64,000 nt of DNA from Paratinospora sagittata. Its lineage: Eukaryota > Streptophyta > Magnoliopsida > Ranunculales > Menispermaceae. The stretch spans positions 23,226,456 to 23,290,455 of the forward strand of contig CM069593.1 in assembly GCA_035771175.1 (NCBI GenBank), given 5' to 3'. Below, in pieces: positions 22,744 to 34,835 of the stretch. The notes under the pieces are model-generated. The model was not told the DNA's origin and did not search any database. It was given only the letters and a program-made list of their open reading frames with translations. Each line of letters begins with the position of its first letter. The first letter of the stretch is position 1. The translations under genes and the position numbers were made by a program.

Positions 22744-23469
22744 TCAACATTCTCGAATGAAGTGTCCGGGCTTGCCGCAGTGATGACACTTCTTGTCATT
22801 CCACGATCTGGACTTTGAGCGTCCTCTTCGCTGACTTTGGTTACGAGGATTACTACTTTTACTCCTTCCGTGCCATTCTTGCTTGCCTTGTTTTTCCATG
22901 ACAAGTGCTTCAGTTTCAGGAGTATAACCATTGTCTTTTCGTCGAGACTCTTCGTTCAGCATTCTGTCTTTTACCATATCCATGGTAAGCTTGCCGCCAG
23001 GAGCTGAGTTACTAACTGACACAACTAGAGTGTCCCAACTTTTTGGTAGAGAACTCAGCAACAACAACGCTTGTAGCTCGTTATCTACGATCATCATCAT
23101 AGAGTTGAGTTGATCTACAATGCCTTGAAACTCACTCATGTGTTCCGATACGCTGCTTCCATCTTTATACTTCAAATTGACTAATCGTCGTATGAGATTA
23201 GCTTTATTCTGTACGGTTGTCCTCGCATACATTGTCTCCAACTTTTGCCAAAGAACGTAAGCATCGTGTTCATTTGCAAAATTTTGGAAAATGCTCTTGT
23301 CGATCCATTGTCTAATTTGAGCAGCACACTTTCTGTTCAGCACGGCCCAGTCAACGTCTGTGCTGGTTGTTTTTGATGTCTTGTCATCTGTTGAAGTTGT
23401 AGTCACAGCTTCCTCTTTCGGCATTATAATCGGCTTCCACAGATCTTTAATGTATAAAAGATCATCCAT
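22744..23469 (-). pseudogene. Copia Gag, Tork-like, truncated by insertion
   Basis: The 241-codon ORF contains the UBN2-type gag region (WQKLETMYARTT, LLSSLPKSWDTLV) and ends inside a CCHC knuckle (CHHCGKPGHFIREC). A stop follows the knuckle, and the solo LTR at 19657-22622 separates it from protease. In family members it forms the virus-like particle. The N-terminus before 23469 is not obvious: the ATG at 23469 gives MDDLLYIKDLWKP, which is late in the usual gag domain. Confidence 0.85.
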
Positions 23470-23798
23470 CTTCGGCTTTCAAATTGCATAATTAAATGCA
23501 GTCAACCTGATCATATTGCCTGTGCTCTCCTCCATTTGAATCGTCAATGAACAGGTTTCGCGGAGCTTGACACTTTTCCAGTGATGAATTTTCGGCGATG
23601 AATAGTACTATGTAAATAGTACTTAATAAATAGTACCCCTTGTGAATAGTATTATATGAATAGTGCCCTTGTGAATAGCGCTCCATGAATAGTACTCTAT
23701 GAATAGTACTATTCTAAATAGTGACTGCCGACAAAATAATACTGTATACGTGAATAGTAATGTATGTATGAACCGTACCTTCGCTGAAAACGACGCAG

Positions 23799-23810
23799 GC
23801 TCTGATACCA
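23799..23810 (-). promoter_or_regulatory. Primer-binding site, tRNA-iMet type
   Basis: The minus strand reads TGGTATCAGAGC, the complement of the 3' end of initiator methionine tRNA and the standard copia primer site. It lies two bases inside the 5' LTR. Confidence 0.9.
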
Positions 23811-23812
23811 CT

Positions 23813-24360
23813 TTATTGGAAAAATCGATGGTTGCAAAGAAATAAATTTTACAATCCCAGGATAATTTCTCAAACTATAAATACAACAAAATAACACCAA
23901 CAATTTTTAGCGTGGAAAACTCTCTAAAGATGAGGTAAAAACCACGGGACCCGTAGGCCGCTTTAAGAAACTTTCACTATAAAAATGGGATTCCAAACGT
24001 CACCTTTCGGTGGATCTCTCACAAATACACAATCCCTATGTATCTTCAATTTGTGGATAACACTTCACAAATTGGCTTACATTTTTTCTTCTCAAAGAAA
24101 CTCTCTTTAAGGCTCTCTAGATATCTAGAATTAGATCTCTCTGAATATTTGATCTTTCTCATATGATTTTGAAGAATGAAATTAAGGCTCTATTTATAGA
24201 ACTCAAACAGGGGCTTTTCTGTAATTATTTTTGGACAACCCACGTGACATTTGCTGTTGTTCCCATGGAGCCTACGTGAATTTGTTGTTGTTTCCATGCA
24301 GCCCATTCAAAAAACGTTGGCCACCTACCATCCCACGTGAAAACATGAGGTTGACCAATA
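23813..24360 (-). repeat. 5' LTR of the Tork-like element
   Basis: About 548 bp, homologous over its full length to 16025-16571. Its terminal bases are degraded: the PBS-side end reads ttattgg where tgttagg is expected, and the outer end reads ccaata where ccaaca is expected. It contains CACGTG-like motifs and a tctatttatag box (TATA on the minus strand is tataaata). Confidence 0.88.
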
Positions 24361-24468
24361 TATATATGTTGATGTGTTGGTTTTATGCACCATAATTTTT
24401 TGTCATTCCATTTTTATACACTTTATTAGGTCTTGCTATAATAATAATGCAACAATACAATTGCATAA
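24360..24468. repeat. 109-bp direct repeat, right copy, flanking the copia element
   Basis: This is an exact copy of 15916-16024, starting at the last base of the right LTR. Beyond it, host sequence continues with aacattttgac. Copia integration normally makes a 5-bp duplication, so this is far too long for standard integration. Confidence 0.95.
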
Positions 24469-24719
24469 AACATTTTGACAAAAAACAGAAGAAGAAGAAG
24501 ACAAAGAAAATAAATCCATTAGTCCATATTATACGTTCTGAGAAAAATATGAGAAAAACTCATGCCATTAAGTGCTACTATAAAAAGAGGAAAAGAAATA
24601 GAAAATTTGTCAGTAAATATTAGCAAAATAATATAGGCTTTTTATGTATGAATAGTACAAAGTCACAATTTTTAATCTGTTGTGGCAAAGAAAGAGACAT
24701 CACCAATAAGGAATTGGTC

Positions 24720-24870
24720 CGCTGATTCATGAAGTAAATTATGAGGTGCGGTTAAAAGATTTATCATGAGTTCGAGTCCGTTCTCGCCCATCTTCTGTTA
24801 GAAAAAGTACCCTTATCCCTATAAATTTTCGAATTCAAAAGTATTAGCCTCGCTCTAAAAAAAAAAGGAC
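24720..24870 (+). mobile_element. Possible tRNA-derived SINE remnant
   Basis: The segment has a good polymerase III B-box (gagttcgagtcc at about 24769) and ends in an A-rich run (24856-24867). A matching A-box about 40 bp upstream is weak. The family is not recognised. Confidence 0.3.
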
Positions 24871-27800
24871 ATTTATTGGGTACCAAAAAATTGGTACAAA
24901 AAAAAAGAAAAAAAAAAGAGAGACCTTATAGAAGTCAACTATTGAAAAAAACCCAAAAAGGATTTTAATTTTAAATATACATACATATATATATATATCA
25001 TGAACTGAATAACGATAATATTTCTAATATTATTTTCTGTGAAAAATAAGAAAATATATATACTATAGATAAATTATAGAGCACAATTCATATCTCAGGT
25101 TTAGATGAGCATGGAGACGATATTTTCTACAGTTGATTAACAATCAAAAATAAATTATTAGCTAGAAGAAAACCTCCTCATCTTTTGGGCTAATGTGTCG
25201 CACGTAGTACGTACTAGGGGAACATTAACATGCCACGTGGCATTTAGTGTGGGACAGAGTGAGAGAATCTCTTTGATGTAGAGACACGTGTCGGAAGTGC
25301 TCAAGCTACCATTCTCGTGGCTTAGAAAATTAGGTTGGAGTAAGATTCGGATTGGGTTGACAGCACACAGCGAGGCACGTGCTCCCGTGCCGTTCCCCGA
25401 CCAACCTGTCCCAATTACATATCATCGCCAACTTTCTCATATTCCAAATCTCACTACAAGACGAGGCCCTACTTCCCACCTCTTCTCTCTTTTTTTTTCC
25501 GTATATTAGACTAATTAGTGAAATTATTTTTTATACTATTGAGTGTATAATAATTATTTTATTTGGCAATATAAAAAAGGATAAAGTGATTTTTTTTTAC
25601 ATAAAAAAATTTATGCTATTAATAATAAAGTGGATTAATTGATTTTAATTTCATCTTAATTATGCTTTCCCTAATTTATTTGGTTTATAATTTTTTCTAA
25701 GAAAATGACGAAGGGATTAAGGGTGAAATTAGGTCAGGTCAGATCGAGTTTTTGCCCCCTAACCCACCGGATCGGATAAGGTCAGGTGATAGTGGGTTGG
25801 ACCCGATGCCACCCGACCTAAGGTCAGGTCAAGTCGATTGAGTTGGCCCTTATTAAATAGCTCAATTTTTTTTAAAGCTTAATAGCTACTATTTAAATTT
25901 ATATTAATAATAAAATATGTTAAATTATCATGTATCCAACTTATTAAATTACTATTTAAGCTTTAAAAGATGAGGTTTTTCTTTTTTAGGAAAACTTATA
26001 TATGTATAATTAAAGTTATTCTAAAACTTGATTTATAAAAATGAAAATGAACTCATATATATATATATAAATTTTAAGAGGTCGAGTTTGGTCGGGTTGC
26101 TAAAAAATTAATTCAACCAATCTTATCCGACCCTACCCATAATGATCGGGTCGGTTGGGTTGCTTATACCCTAGAAGGAACTAGTAATAAATTAATTCAG
26201 TTGTTAAATTTTCTTTAATCTAATGTATTAGACACAATTTTAAGATAATTTAGGAATTCAAATGCAAGAGTACACAAGTTAAATTCTAAGTCGTTGTAAC
26301 ATGCACTGTCATTTTTTTAAGTCATGCCATAGATTATGATCCTAATTAAATTACATTATTGTTATAATGTCCTTAAACTATAATGTATTAGATAATTTTA
26401 AGATGACACCAATTAATGTCTTTTTTATATATATTATCCATCGTACCAATTTATTGTCTTTATCGCACAAAACTTATACAAAATACATATGAAAGGAATT
26501 TAATAATAAGCCACGAAATGCATTTAAGAGGGGGGGACACAATTTATAATAACAGTATAATTTTGGTCTTTTGGAGGACAAACATGTAAATTCCCCCTGG
26601 ACCACAGCGCCTCAGCCGCTTCTTAACTCTATACAAAGCAACAAAGACAACAGAAACACCGTAAAATCTGACAATTTTACCCCTTGAAACGCAAGAAGAA
26701 GTGGTGACGGCCATGGTCAAAGCCGGGCGCAGAGACAGTTAGTTGGCAACAACAGCCCTCACAACCAAACAGTCCATTTCCTTCACCAAACAAAAATTCC
26801 ATATTATTTTCTTTATCTTTAATAGTAAATTAATTTCAACTAACTTTTATTTTATTTTTTTTCAAAAAAAAAGAAAGGGTATCATTAGTTTTTTTTTTCC
26901 ATTTATTATTTTGTGGGTTTCTTGTGCTCTGTAACATGTGGTACCATGTACAATTCATGTCATATGATAAAAGAAATATAATTAAAATTCCCTTTATTCG
27001 TTTTGCTCGAAGGAAAAAAGTGGAAGAGCTGTAAGTAAGTATGCTTTTTGTGAATGTGGGTATTGTGTGGTTTGGACTGGTTGTTCTCTCATATATCTGT
27101 TATTAATGAAGTCAGGGATTGCTGGTCTTCTTTCCCACTTCTTCCCCTTCTTTACCTCTCATTCTCTGAATTTTTGTGAGAAAAATAGATATATTTCATT
27201 TGTTCTGTTGGTCTGGGGAATGTAAGATGCTTCTTTACACTGTAATTTTACTGCTACATTTTAGTTAAGGGTTAGTTTTCTGTGTCTTTTGTGTTGTAGT
27301 AGGGTGGTTGTATGGAGTGAATATGGGTAGTTTTATCTTAAGATGTTGATGTTGTGTTTTTGTCCTGTTTCTTGTTTTATTGTTTGTATCTTTTCATTTT
27401 CAATTTTTTTTATTGGATTTCTTGTTTTTTATTTGTCTTGCTTTGTGGGTTTTTGGATCTCTTCTGTTCTGTTGCTTTGTGGTTCTGCAAATTTTGGGTT
27501 TGTGTTAATGTTTCAGAAATTTTCAAGTTTGCTTAGTGTTCTCATGAGGAACAATGAATTTGCCTTGCACCATCAATCAACTTGTGTGGAATAGAATTAC
27601 CAGATTAGTTTGATTTAATCTTGATTATTTTCTGATATTGTTCGTGTTTGTAAACTAGGGCGTTTACAATAGAAAAATGGGGGTAATGATTCATTGAAGA
27701 TGGACTGATATCTGGTGATTATTTATGATTATTTTGAGGTATTGCTTCATTGTGGAATTTCAGATGAAGATATGATGAAGAAGGCATTTATGTTCGAAAG

Positions 27801-29323
27801 TTTCTAAGATTATATTTCGTTTGATTGTTTTGAGAGAATATTTTTGAGAAGAAGCAAATGAAAAGATGAAATGGTTCAAAAGATGGGCAGTGATAGTAAT
27901 TTTCGAAGGAAGGTAGGGATTAGCATGTATTGATTGAAGTGGCAAAAGTGTAACACAACCGGAAAATGAGAGCTGTGAAAAAATTGTGCGATAGTCTCAC
28001 ATTGACTAGAATTCAGTATTGTAGCTTGTCTAATGATGGAAAATTATTAAATTGATGAAGTTTCTTTAAGGGAAAAAAATTAGCTCAGAAGGTGACTCGT
28101 GAAGCCATACATATAATTCATCGCCACTACCATAACGAGAAGATGAACACAATTTCTTGGCTCTTCTATTCCCAATTCTAACATTACCCTCTTTATTTAT
28201 TAACAAGTTTCTCTTTCTTTTTATTTGAAATATTCTCAGAATTAGTTGTTTGATTTTTTATCATAGGACCCGTTACTTTTGTTTTTTTTTTTTCAAATGC
28301 ATGTAGTTTGCTTTCTAAGTGAGTTCAAATTACTGAATTTTTTTCCAAACATTTTTTTTTTCTGTTTCTATAAAATAAAGAATTCAATTACTCATGTTAT
28401 GAAATTCACTATTTATTGAACAATTAACTAATGATCGAATGTCTAAGCATTCAGAGACTTATGATTGTAAGACTCTGTATATACACAAGGTATCTTCCAA
28501 CTTTTCTACGACTAATATTTTCCATCAGTGAAGTAGATGTCTTAGGAAGGAATTGAGCTTTCTTCAATCGAACAGTGATTGGAGAAACTTGTATTTATTG
28601 TCAAATATATGATATTTAAATTGAACAATGATGTCTTTATAAACCAGAAGGGGAGGACATAGTGAGGGAGAACTAGCATATCCCTCCAACGGGAATTATG
28701 TTATTGTCCTCGAGTAGGAGTCAAGTTACAATCAAAATGCCTGAAAGTAATATTTGAAGTTGGATAGGAAGTTCAATTAGCTATTGGGTTCCCATGTGAT
28801 AACAAAGGAACTGTGGTCTTTCTGCTATATGACTTTTGCTTATTTGGTCCAATGATGGGTGCAACATTTATATATGAATCACAATCATAGTTTATGAGTT
28901 TGTTTTAGTTTCAAAGTTTGTGGTGATTGATGAATGGAGCTCACTTCATTGTCTTGAGAATAGGTTTCTTGTTCCCTCTATCATCACTCATCAGGATATC
29001 TTCTAGCTATTGAAGGAAAAAAAAAACATTTTTTACATGTTGGAATGAATTGATGTTTCCGTTCAACCCAAAATGTTTTTGAGATCTTATTTTCTTTTGC
29101 TTGGTTCCTAATTTTTATGCTTAACATATCTACTTCTGGCAGTTACAAATAGGTCAATGTAGGCTGCAAACAGCTGCTTCTGGTTCCGGCAAAATTGGAA
29201 TAAACTTCCCTGTTCCCATCTTGCGTCACAGCATGAGAATTGGGTTTAGCTTAAGGTTTCAAATTTAATGGTGTCTCTTGAACCAGAAGACTTGAAGGTC
29301 TCTGTTGCATATATTCATTAAAA
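24871..29323. other. Intergenic region upstream of WRKY44
   Basis: No coding gene is seen. A repeat-like block at 25720-26180 has aggtcaggtc and ggtcgggttg motifs near both ends in opposite orientation and may be a degenerate TIR element. A pyrimidine-rich stretch at about 27110-27190 (cttcttccccttctttacctc) resembles a plant 5' leader. A likely splice acceptor (ttctggcag at about 29142) lies 180 bp before the WRKY44 ATG. The WRKY44 promoter and a 5'-UTR intron are therefore probably in 26.6-29.3 kb. A W-box core (ggtcaa) is at about 26715. Confidence 0.45.
25234..25381. promoter_or_regulatory. Cluster of three G-boxes
   Basis: CACGTG occurs at 25234-25239 (in gccacgtggc), 25285-25290 (in gacacgtgtc) and 25376-25381. 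G-boxes bind bZIP and bHLH factors and are enriched in ABA- and light-responsive promoters. The cluster is about 4 kb upstream of the WRKY44 start codon, and no nearer gene is seen. Its target is therefore inferred. Confidence 0.5.
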
Positions 29324-32300
29324 ATGGAAGTTCAAGAGGCAGAGAGGATTGTTATTGCAAAACCCGTTGCTTCAAGGCCTTCTTGTTCCAACTTCAGGTC
29401 ATTCTCACAACTTCTTTCAGGTGCCATCAATAGTGCACCCAATGATTCACTTCCTGAGACTGTTGTTGCTGCCATTAGACCCAAGACAGTGAGGTTAACA
29501 CCTGCCGGAAATGGAGCTTCTGTTGCTGTTGTTTCATCTCAGGTGGGCTTTTAAATTGTATGTGCTTTCTTGTTTGGGATTGTTTTCTCCCAGGGGAACT
29601 GATATTCTAAATTCATGGTTTGGTGGCTTTGTAGGGAGAGGTATCTGGAAAAGCTGTTGGTTGTTTGTCTGATAAGGTTTTAAAACCAGAAATCAAATCT
29701 ACTGTGCTATATAAACCCTTGGCAAAGCTTGTATCAAGTAAAACTACTCATCTCTTGGCAAATCTGGTAAGTGCTCATATTTTCATTTTTTTTAATTTAC
29801 TAGCATTTAATTTCTGGGCTATTGTCTTCTTTGGGTAATGGCGAAGCACTGTGAGAAGAAGAACGAGAAAGATCAAGAATGAAAAATCAATGTCAATCAA
29901 TAATCAATAATAGGGTAGTTTTCAAATTACATCCTAAAATATTTATAATTAAATATAACTTCTAAACTGACACCGCCTAGAACTCTTAAATTAACTCAAA
30001 CTCTATCTAAAATCCAAATCAAAATATAACTCTAAAATAAATAACAACCAAATAAAATAAAAATAAAATCCTAATTAAACTCTAACTCATGTATGTCCTG
30101 CATCGGGTTGCTGCTTGTTCTTAAGAAAAGAAAAAAAGATAAAAGAAAAATGATCTTGCAATGAATTGATAGAAAAGTTCTTTGGTTATGTACTTGGCCA
30201 ATATTGGTACTAGAAGTTTGATGCTGCACCTCTTACAAGCCCAAAATCCGTGTTGCATAGTAATTTATATCATACTTCATTACTTAAAGTAAGTCGAGTA
30301 TCAAACTATAGTATTTCTTTTATCAATTTGGTAATTAGAGTATGGATGAAAGATTTCTACATCTTCTACGATAAATCACTTTTTCTGGGTAAAATAGCAT
30401 GGAAGATCCGGGTTATGTCACCTTACAATTAGGATGGTGCCATGTAGAATTGTCTTGTTTCCATGTGTGAGCTTGTACCCGAAGCAGATTGTGGCCCTAT
30501 AAATGAAGTAGCATTGTTATATAGGTTATTGGTGATGGTCTTTTCAGAATTCAAAGGTTCTTAAACTTATCTAATTTTTTGTTTCAAGCAGGAAAATTTT
30601 GATTTTAGTAATCAAGACCCCACTACACAGATGCAGGCGCAGGTTCAGCATCTGGACCAAGCCAGACATGCTGTCCAAACTCAGGCTACTTCAAATTGTC
30701 ACATGAAACTGCCATCGCAACTGAAAAGAAACCCGACAATGGAGAGGTCTAAGATGACCCAACAAAACCCGGAAGAGAATCCGAGAGCCCTATTGTCTAC
30801 TAACAGTGACCGGCCTTCTTATGACGGTTACAACTGGAGAAAGTATGGGCAAAAGCAAGTAAAAGGAAGTGAGTACCCACGGAGTTACTACAAATGCACG
30901 CACCCAAATTGCCCAGTGAAGAAGAAGGTTGAAAGATCACTTGATGGGCAGATAGCGGAAATTGTCTACAAGGGAGAACACAACCATTCAAAACCTCAGC
31001 CTCCTAAAAGGCAATCTTCTGTTACACAGGAGAAAGGATTGGTGTCTGAGGCAACTGCACAAGAGAGCACAAACCCTTTATGTAGTAATCCTCTTATTGA
31101 GAGAAATGAAGGAATGGAAGGAATAGAGAATAACAATGAAGCGGGTTTGTCAATAACAGCTTCTTATCCTCCAAGCAGAGGTCTAAATCCTTGTGATCTA
31201 GTCATGAGCCGGGCATTTAATGGTGGATATGGAACTCCTGATACTTCTTGTGGTCTTAGTGGGGATTGTGATGAAGAAAGCAGGGGACTGGATGCCGAGG
31301 ATGACGAACCGAAAAGCAAACGAAGGTAAGACTTCATGTGGTCAAGAACTGGAGGACACTGAGAAAGGATATCCTTTTGAAATGACCTAAATAAAGATAT
31401 ATTTGGAAACATGTTGCTGGAAAAGATTTCATCATACTCTTGAAGGCATGAAACTTATAAAGAAAATCCTTCTTGACCCACATAGGCGGGAGCTTCCTTC
31501 ACTGTGCTGCCCCTTTTTTTTACTCTCCATCGAACTTATTGTGGAAACAATCTAATTTAGTTTACTAACCAGTTTGACTCTCAGCTGGTTTCAATCTTGG
31601 CTGTTTTGAAGAATTGAATTTTTTTTTTTTTTTCACTTGGTTCGTAGATTGATAATTCAATTGTGATTATTGGAATTTTCTTGTCCTTTACCATTGCTGA
31701 CTTTGTGTTTTCATTCCTTCAGAAAGGCATTGCATCAACATGGCGATGTAGGCGTACTAGGGCAAGGTGTACGGGAACCTCGTATCGTGATGCAAAATTC
31801 CACTGATTCTGAGATTTTGGGAGATGGCTTTCGCTGGCGAAAGTATGGGCAAAAGGTCGTGAAGGGAAATCCTTATCCTAGGTTAGTACTCGACTTTCAA
31901 CTTGCTCATGGATGTATATTCTAGTTTCAAAATTAATTCCCAAAAAATATAATAGGTGCCTAAGGGGAAGTTTATTCTGGGATTTTGAGCCTTTATGCTT
32001 ATCCATGTTTGCATGGATGCAGGATTTACAAGGTCCCCTTTGGTTTGTGATTATACAACTTTCTATATTCGAAATTCAAAAAACCGAAAAACGCATTTGG
32101 TTGGTCAAATCTGAAAACATTTTTTTTTTTTAAAGATGATTTTACTTGGAAAACAAGCTTGTTTTTCAAAAATGATAAAAAGTCATTCTCAAAATTTTCA
32201 TTTTTAGATTGTATCCCTATTTTCGGATTACAAACCAAACGAAACCTAAGTTCTTCCCATGTTTCTTTTTATTCAAGGGGGGCGTGGATAAGGGAATCAT

Positions 32301-32611
32301 ACTAGTTTCTGCTTATGAATTGCATACTTGTATCATACATAATGTATAGACTTCTTCATTATGTTTTTTTTTTCTTATGACTTGCTTATATGATGTGGGT
32401 GTGGGTGTTTGTTTTTGACAGAAGTTATTACAGATGCACCAATCAGAAGTGCAATGTGCGGAAACACGTCGAAAGGGCATTAGATGATCCAAGAGCTTTT
32501 CTCACAACATATGAGGGAAAGCACAATCACGAAATGCCTGCCTCGAGGAACCTGAATCCCATAATTTCTGATCCAGATTTAGCTGCTCCAACTAATAATT
32601 TCAAGCTATGA
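29324..32611 (+). CDS. WRKY44: Group I WRKY transcription factor, WRKY44/TTG2-like, five exons
   Basis: The exons are 29324-29542, 29635-29766, 30592-31325, 31723-31881 and 32422-32611 (TGA at 32609), all GT-AG with consistent phases, giving 477 codons. Two WRKY domains are seen: WRKYGQK at residues 199-205 with a C-C/H-N-H zinc ligand set, and at 400-406 followed by CTNQKC and HNH. The intron inside the second domain splits the PR-S position, as is usual for this family. The N-terminus [19 protein letters not shown] and the [10 protein letters not shown] block match what I know of WRKY44/TTG2. A basic KSKRRK stretch at about 357-363 is a likely nuclear signal. In Arabidopsis this factor acts downstream of the MYB-bHLH-WD40 complex in trichome, mucilage and seed-coat tannin development. 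It binds W-box DNA in the nucleus. Confidence 0.9.
29845..30115. repeat. Dispersed repeat in WRKY44 intron 2
   Basis: The sequence around gttttcaaattacatcctaa, aacttctaaac, ataactctaaaataaa and aataaaataaaaataaaat is clearly related to 60650-60890 in the same orientation. It is a shared retroelement fragment of unknown family. It carries no ORF. Confidence 0.65.
32031..32249. mobile_element. MITE in WRKY44 intron 4
   Basis: The left end aggtcccctttggtttgtga and the reverse complement of the right end (taggtttcgtttggtttgta) form imperfect inverted repeats around a core of about 219 bp. It is inside the intron that splits the second WRKY domain, 170 bp upstream of the acceptor. The target duplication is not clear. 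Confidence 0.55.
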
Positions 32612-33923
32612 CAGACACATTGAGTTGAAGACAGCAGCAACCAAAAGAATTTAAAGAGAGATCGTTAAACAAACCAAAATCTTACCTTTGAAGCGTGTTT
32701 GGTTCAGCGGGCGCAATATATTCTTCGTTCTTCTTTCATATTTGATGTTTCTTTCTTATTTCTACTTAAAAGTGGTTTTTTATTATTATTTCATATGAGT
32801 CAATATGTTCACTATATGTTGCATTAATTTACTATCAACAGCCTGTTTTGAATGCATTTTATTATTTTTTAATTCACCACTTCCTTTAATATTTCTGGTA
32901 TATTCTTTTCTTTGGATTCATGCAGGTCCTTTGTTCATATGTGTTTTAGCACATTGAATCCTTTCCTGCAAGTAATTTGGTGGAAATTCCTAGCTAGATT
33001 ATCATCTTTGGCTGAACTAAATGCAAAAATGTACAGTTCGAATCATGCGTAGTGTTGTTGCAGCAAGTAAAAGAAATTTACTGGTCACAAAATTTATCAA
33101 CCTACCAAATCAACACATACCCAGTTCATAGATTGTTCACCAGATCAGGGTTTTTTTAATAAGACGAGGAAAAACTTAAGCACTGCCTTTATCAACCATT
33201 TAGATATAAGCCTTGTTTGGGAGAGTTTTTTTAAAGTGCGTTTTAAGTAAAAACACTTTTGGAGGTATTTGACAATACCTATTTTTAGTAAAATTGTAAT
33301 AAAAATAATAATTTTTAGCTTTTAAAAAAAACTGAGAGATCAGTTTTTCTTAAAAGCGCTTATAGTAGAAACACTTTTAGGAAAAACTCTTCTAAACGAG
33401 GCCATAGAGAAAAAAAAAAATATAAGTTTATATAAGTTTTCTTAAGATGATGAACTTCAATCATCAGGAAAGGGACCTTAATTAGTAACTTAAATGAAGA
33501 TGAATGTTGTTTGTACAAGTTTCAAAGTGAGGGAGATGTAAGTAATTTTTAAATGAAGGGAGGAATATAATATGTGATTAATAATCTCGAGGAAGTAATG
33601 ATATTTTATACAAAAATGTTAAAGAGACATGCATGGGAGAGAACTCATGACCGTTGAATCATATGGGGATGTGTGTGTATTGAGCAACGCCCTTGCAATC
33701 TAACGGATCACGGATCAAATCTTATGTATAAGATTAGTGAGTATGTTGCATATGAATTACAGTATTTATAAAGTTTTAGTGAAAACTTCATTGTCTTTGC
33801 CTATAAGTTAATCCTTATATAAGAATAGGGTTAAAAAAAATGTATAAAAAAAAAAAATCATAGTTGAGAGGGGCAAAAAAAGGTATTATTTGAAATCGTT
33901 CTCCATTATTTTGTTTAGGTTAT
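32612..33923. other. Intergenic sequence after WRKY44
   Basis: The first few hundred bases include the WRKY44 3' UTR. Apart from the MITE at 33210-33403, no gene or clear repeat is seen. Confidence 0.4.
33210..33403. mobile_element. MITE downstream of WRKY44
   Basis: The left end gccttgtttgggagagtttt and the reverse complement of the right end (ggcctcgtttagaagagttt) form clear inverted repeats; the total is about 194 bp. An internal block aagcgcttatagtagaaaca mirrors aagtgcgttttaagtaaaaa. Confidence 0.65.
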
Positions 33924-34641
33924 ATGGAACCTTATACAAATTGTAGGGACCTATGTTCTCTACATGAAGTTGCATTCTACACATCATGTCTTAAGTGTTT
34001 TGAAGTGGTTGAGTCATATCACCCAAATCATTTTCTTCGTCAACTTGGATATGTACAATTGATCCCACGTGATCCTATGCGCCTAACTCGAGTAGAGAGA
34101 GGTGCTAAGGCACGTAACTACGTAGTTCATAACACCTTCATTGATCAAATGTGGGAAAATTGGGAGTACCATTTGTTACCGAACCATCTACGTAGGCAGC
34201 CGCTATGTAATCCATGGGACACAATAGAAAGATATTTGGATTGGTTCCACTTAATTTCACACCTAATAGTCCAGAATCCTGAATTTCGAGCTACTCAAGT
34301 ACCACCGGGCCGACACACTAACATCGATGATGCACGGGTAATAAATCAAATTTCATAGCAATTATAAATGTTTATGAATGACATTTGTTTGGTTTTAATC
34401 GATTCTTTGGTTTTCTTAGGAACACATCAAACTAGCACTGAAAATGTTAATGGTATTAAAAGCAAGGAGGGGAGAAGAACAAACGCTCGATGATGTGTAC
34501 ACGATGGTCGATGACATTATTGTGGCTCTATCTGGTGCTAGCATCAGTGATGTACATGAAGATCTGGCTTCCACGCCAGTTGCGCATTTCGAACGCGGAG
34601 AGCCCTCGAGAACTCAATCAAGAAACGTTCAAAAAAGATAG
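33924..34641 (+). pseudogene. Plant mobile domain (PMD) ORF, partial
   Basis: The first open stretch (33924-34358) contains HFLRQLGYVQLIPRDP and, later, WENWEYHLL and YLDWFHLISHLIV. This is the pattern of the C-terminal half of the plant mobile domain, seen in MAIN/MAIL-like proteins and in transposons. A second open stretch (34444-34641) continues after what may be an intron (gtaataaatc near 34340, cttag before 34420). No N-terminal half is seen. It is convergent with the MULE ORFs, and its stop is about 200 bp from theirs, so it is most likely cargo or a module of the same element. Confidence 0.6.
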
Positions 34642-34835
34642 ACATAAATTCGACGATGTATGGCATAAAATGGAATCCATTTTCTATTTTTTTTTTCATT
34701 ATGAATGCATGTAATAGAATTCAGAAAAACAATGTCATTGAGTATTAATTTGTATGACTGTCATGTACAAACTCTTTTTTGACATAAAAATGGATCAGCT
34801 ACAAACCCTTTTTTTGACAATGAAGAATTTACTTT

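Larger units (their letters stand above)
16025..24360 (-). mobile_element. Tork-like Ty1-copia retrotransposon with a nested solo LTR
   Basis: The transcription direction is minus: the 5' LTR is at 23813-24360, the PBS at 23799-23810, gag at about 23469-22744, protease at about 19703-19506, integrase at 19479-18511, RT-RNase H at 17952-16738, the purine tract at 16587-16572 and the 3' LTR at 16571-16025. A 2966-bp solo LTR plus its 5-bp duplication (19657-22627) interrupts it between gag and protease. Without that, it would be about 5.37 kb, a normal copia length. By-eye comparison of the two LTRs shows about 21 substitutions plus changes at the ends (about 4%). Several stops make it inactive. 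Confidence 0.9.

Noticed and set aside
25720..26180. Tandem satellite made of ggtcaggtc motifs
   Set aside because: The motifs at the two edges are in opposite orientation and the centre is AT-rich, so a decayed inverted-repeat element is more likely than a satellite.
27343..27594. 83-codon Phe/Cys-rich ORF upstream of WRKY44
   Set aside because: It is a T-rich tract with hydrophobic translation and no homology sense; it is more likely part of a 5'-UTR intron.
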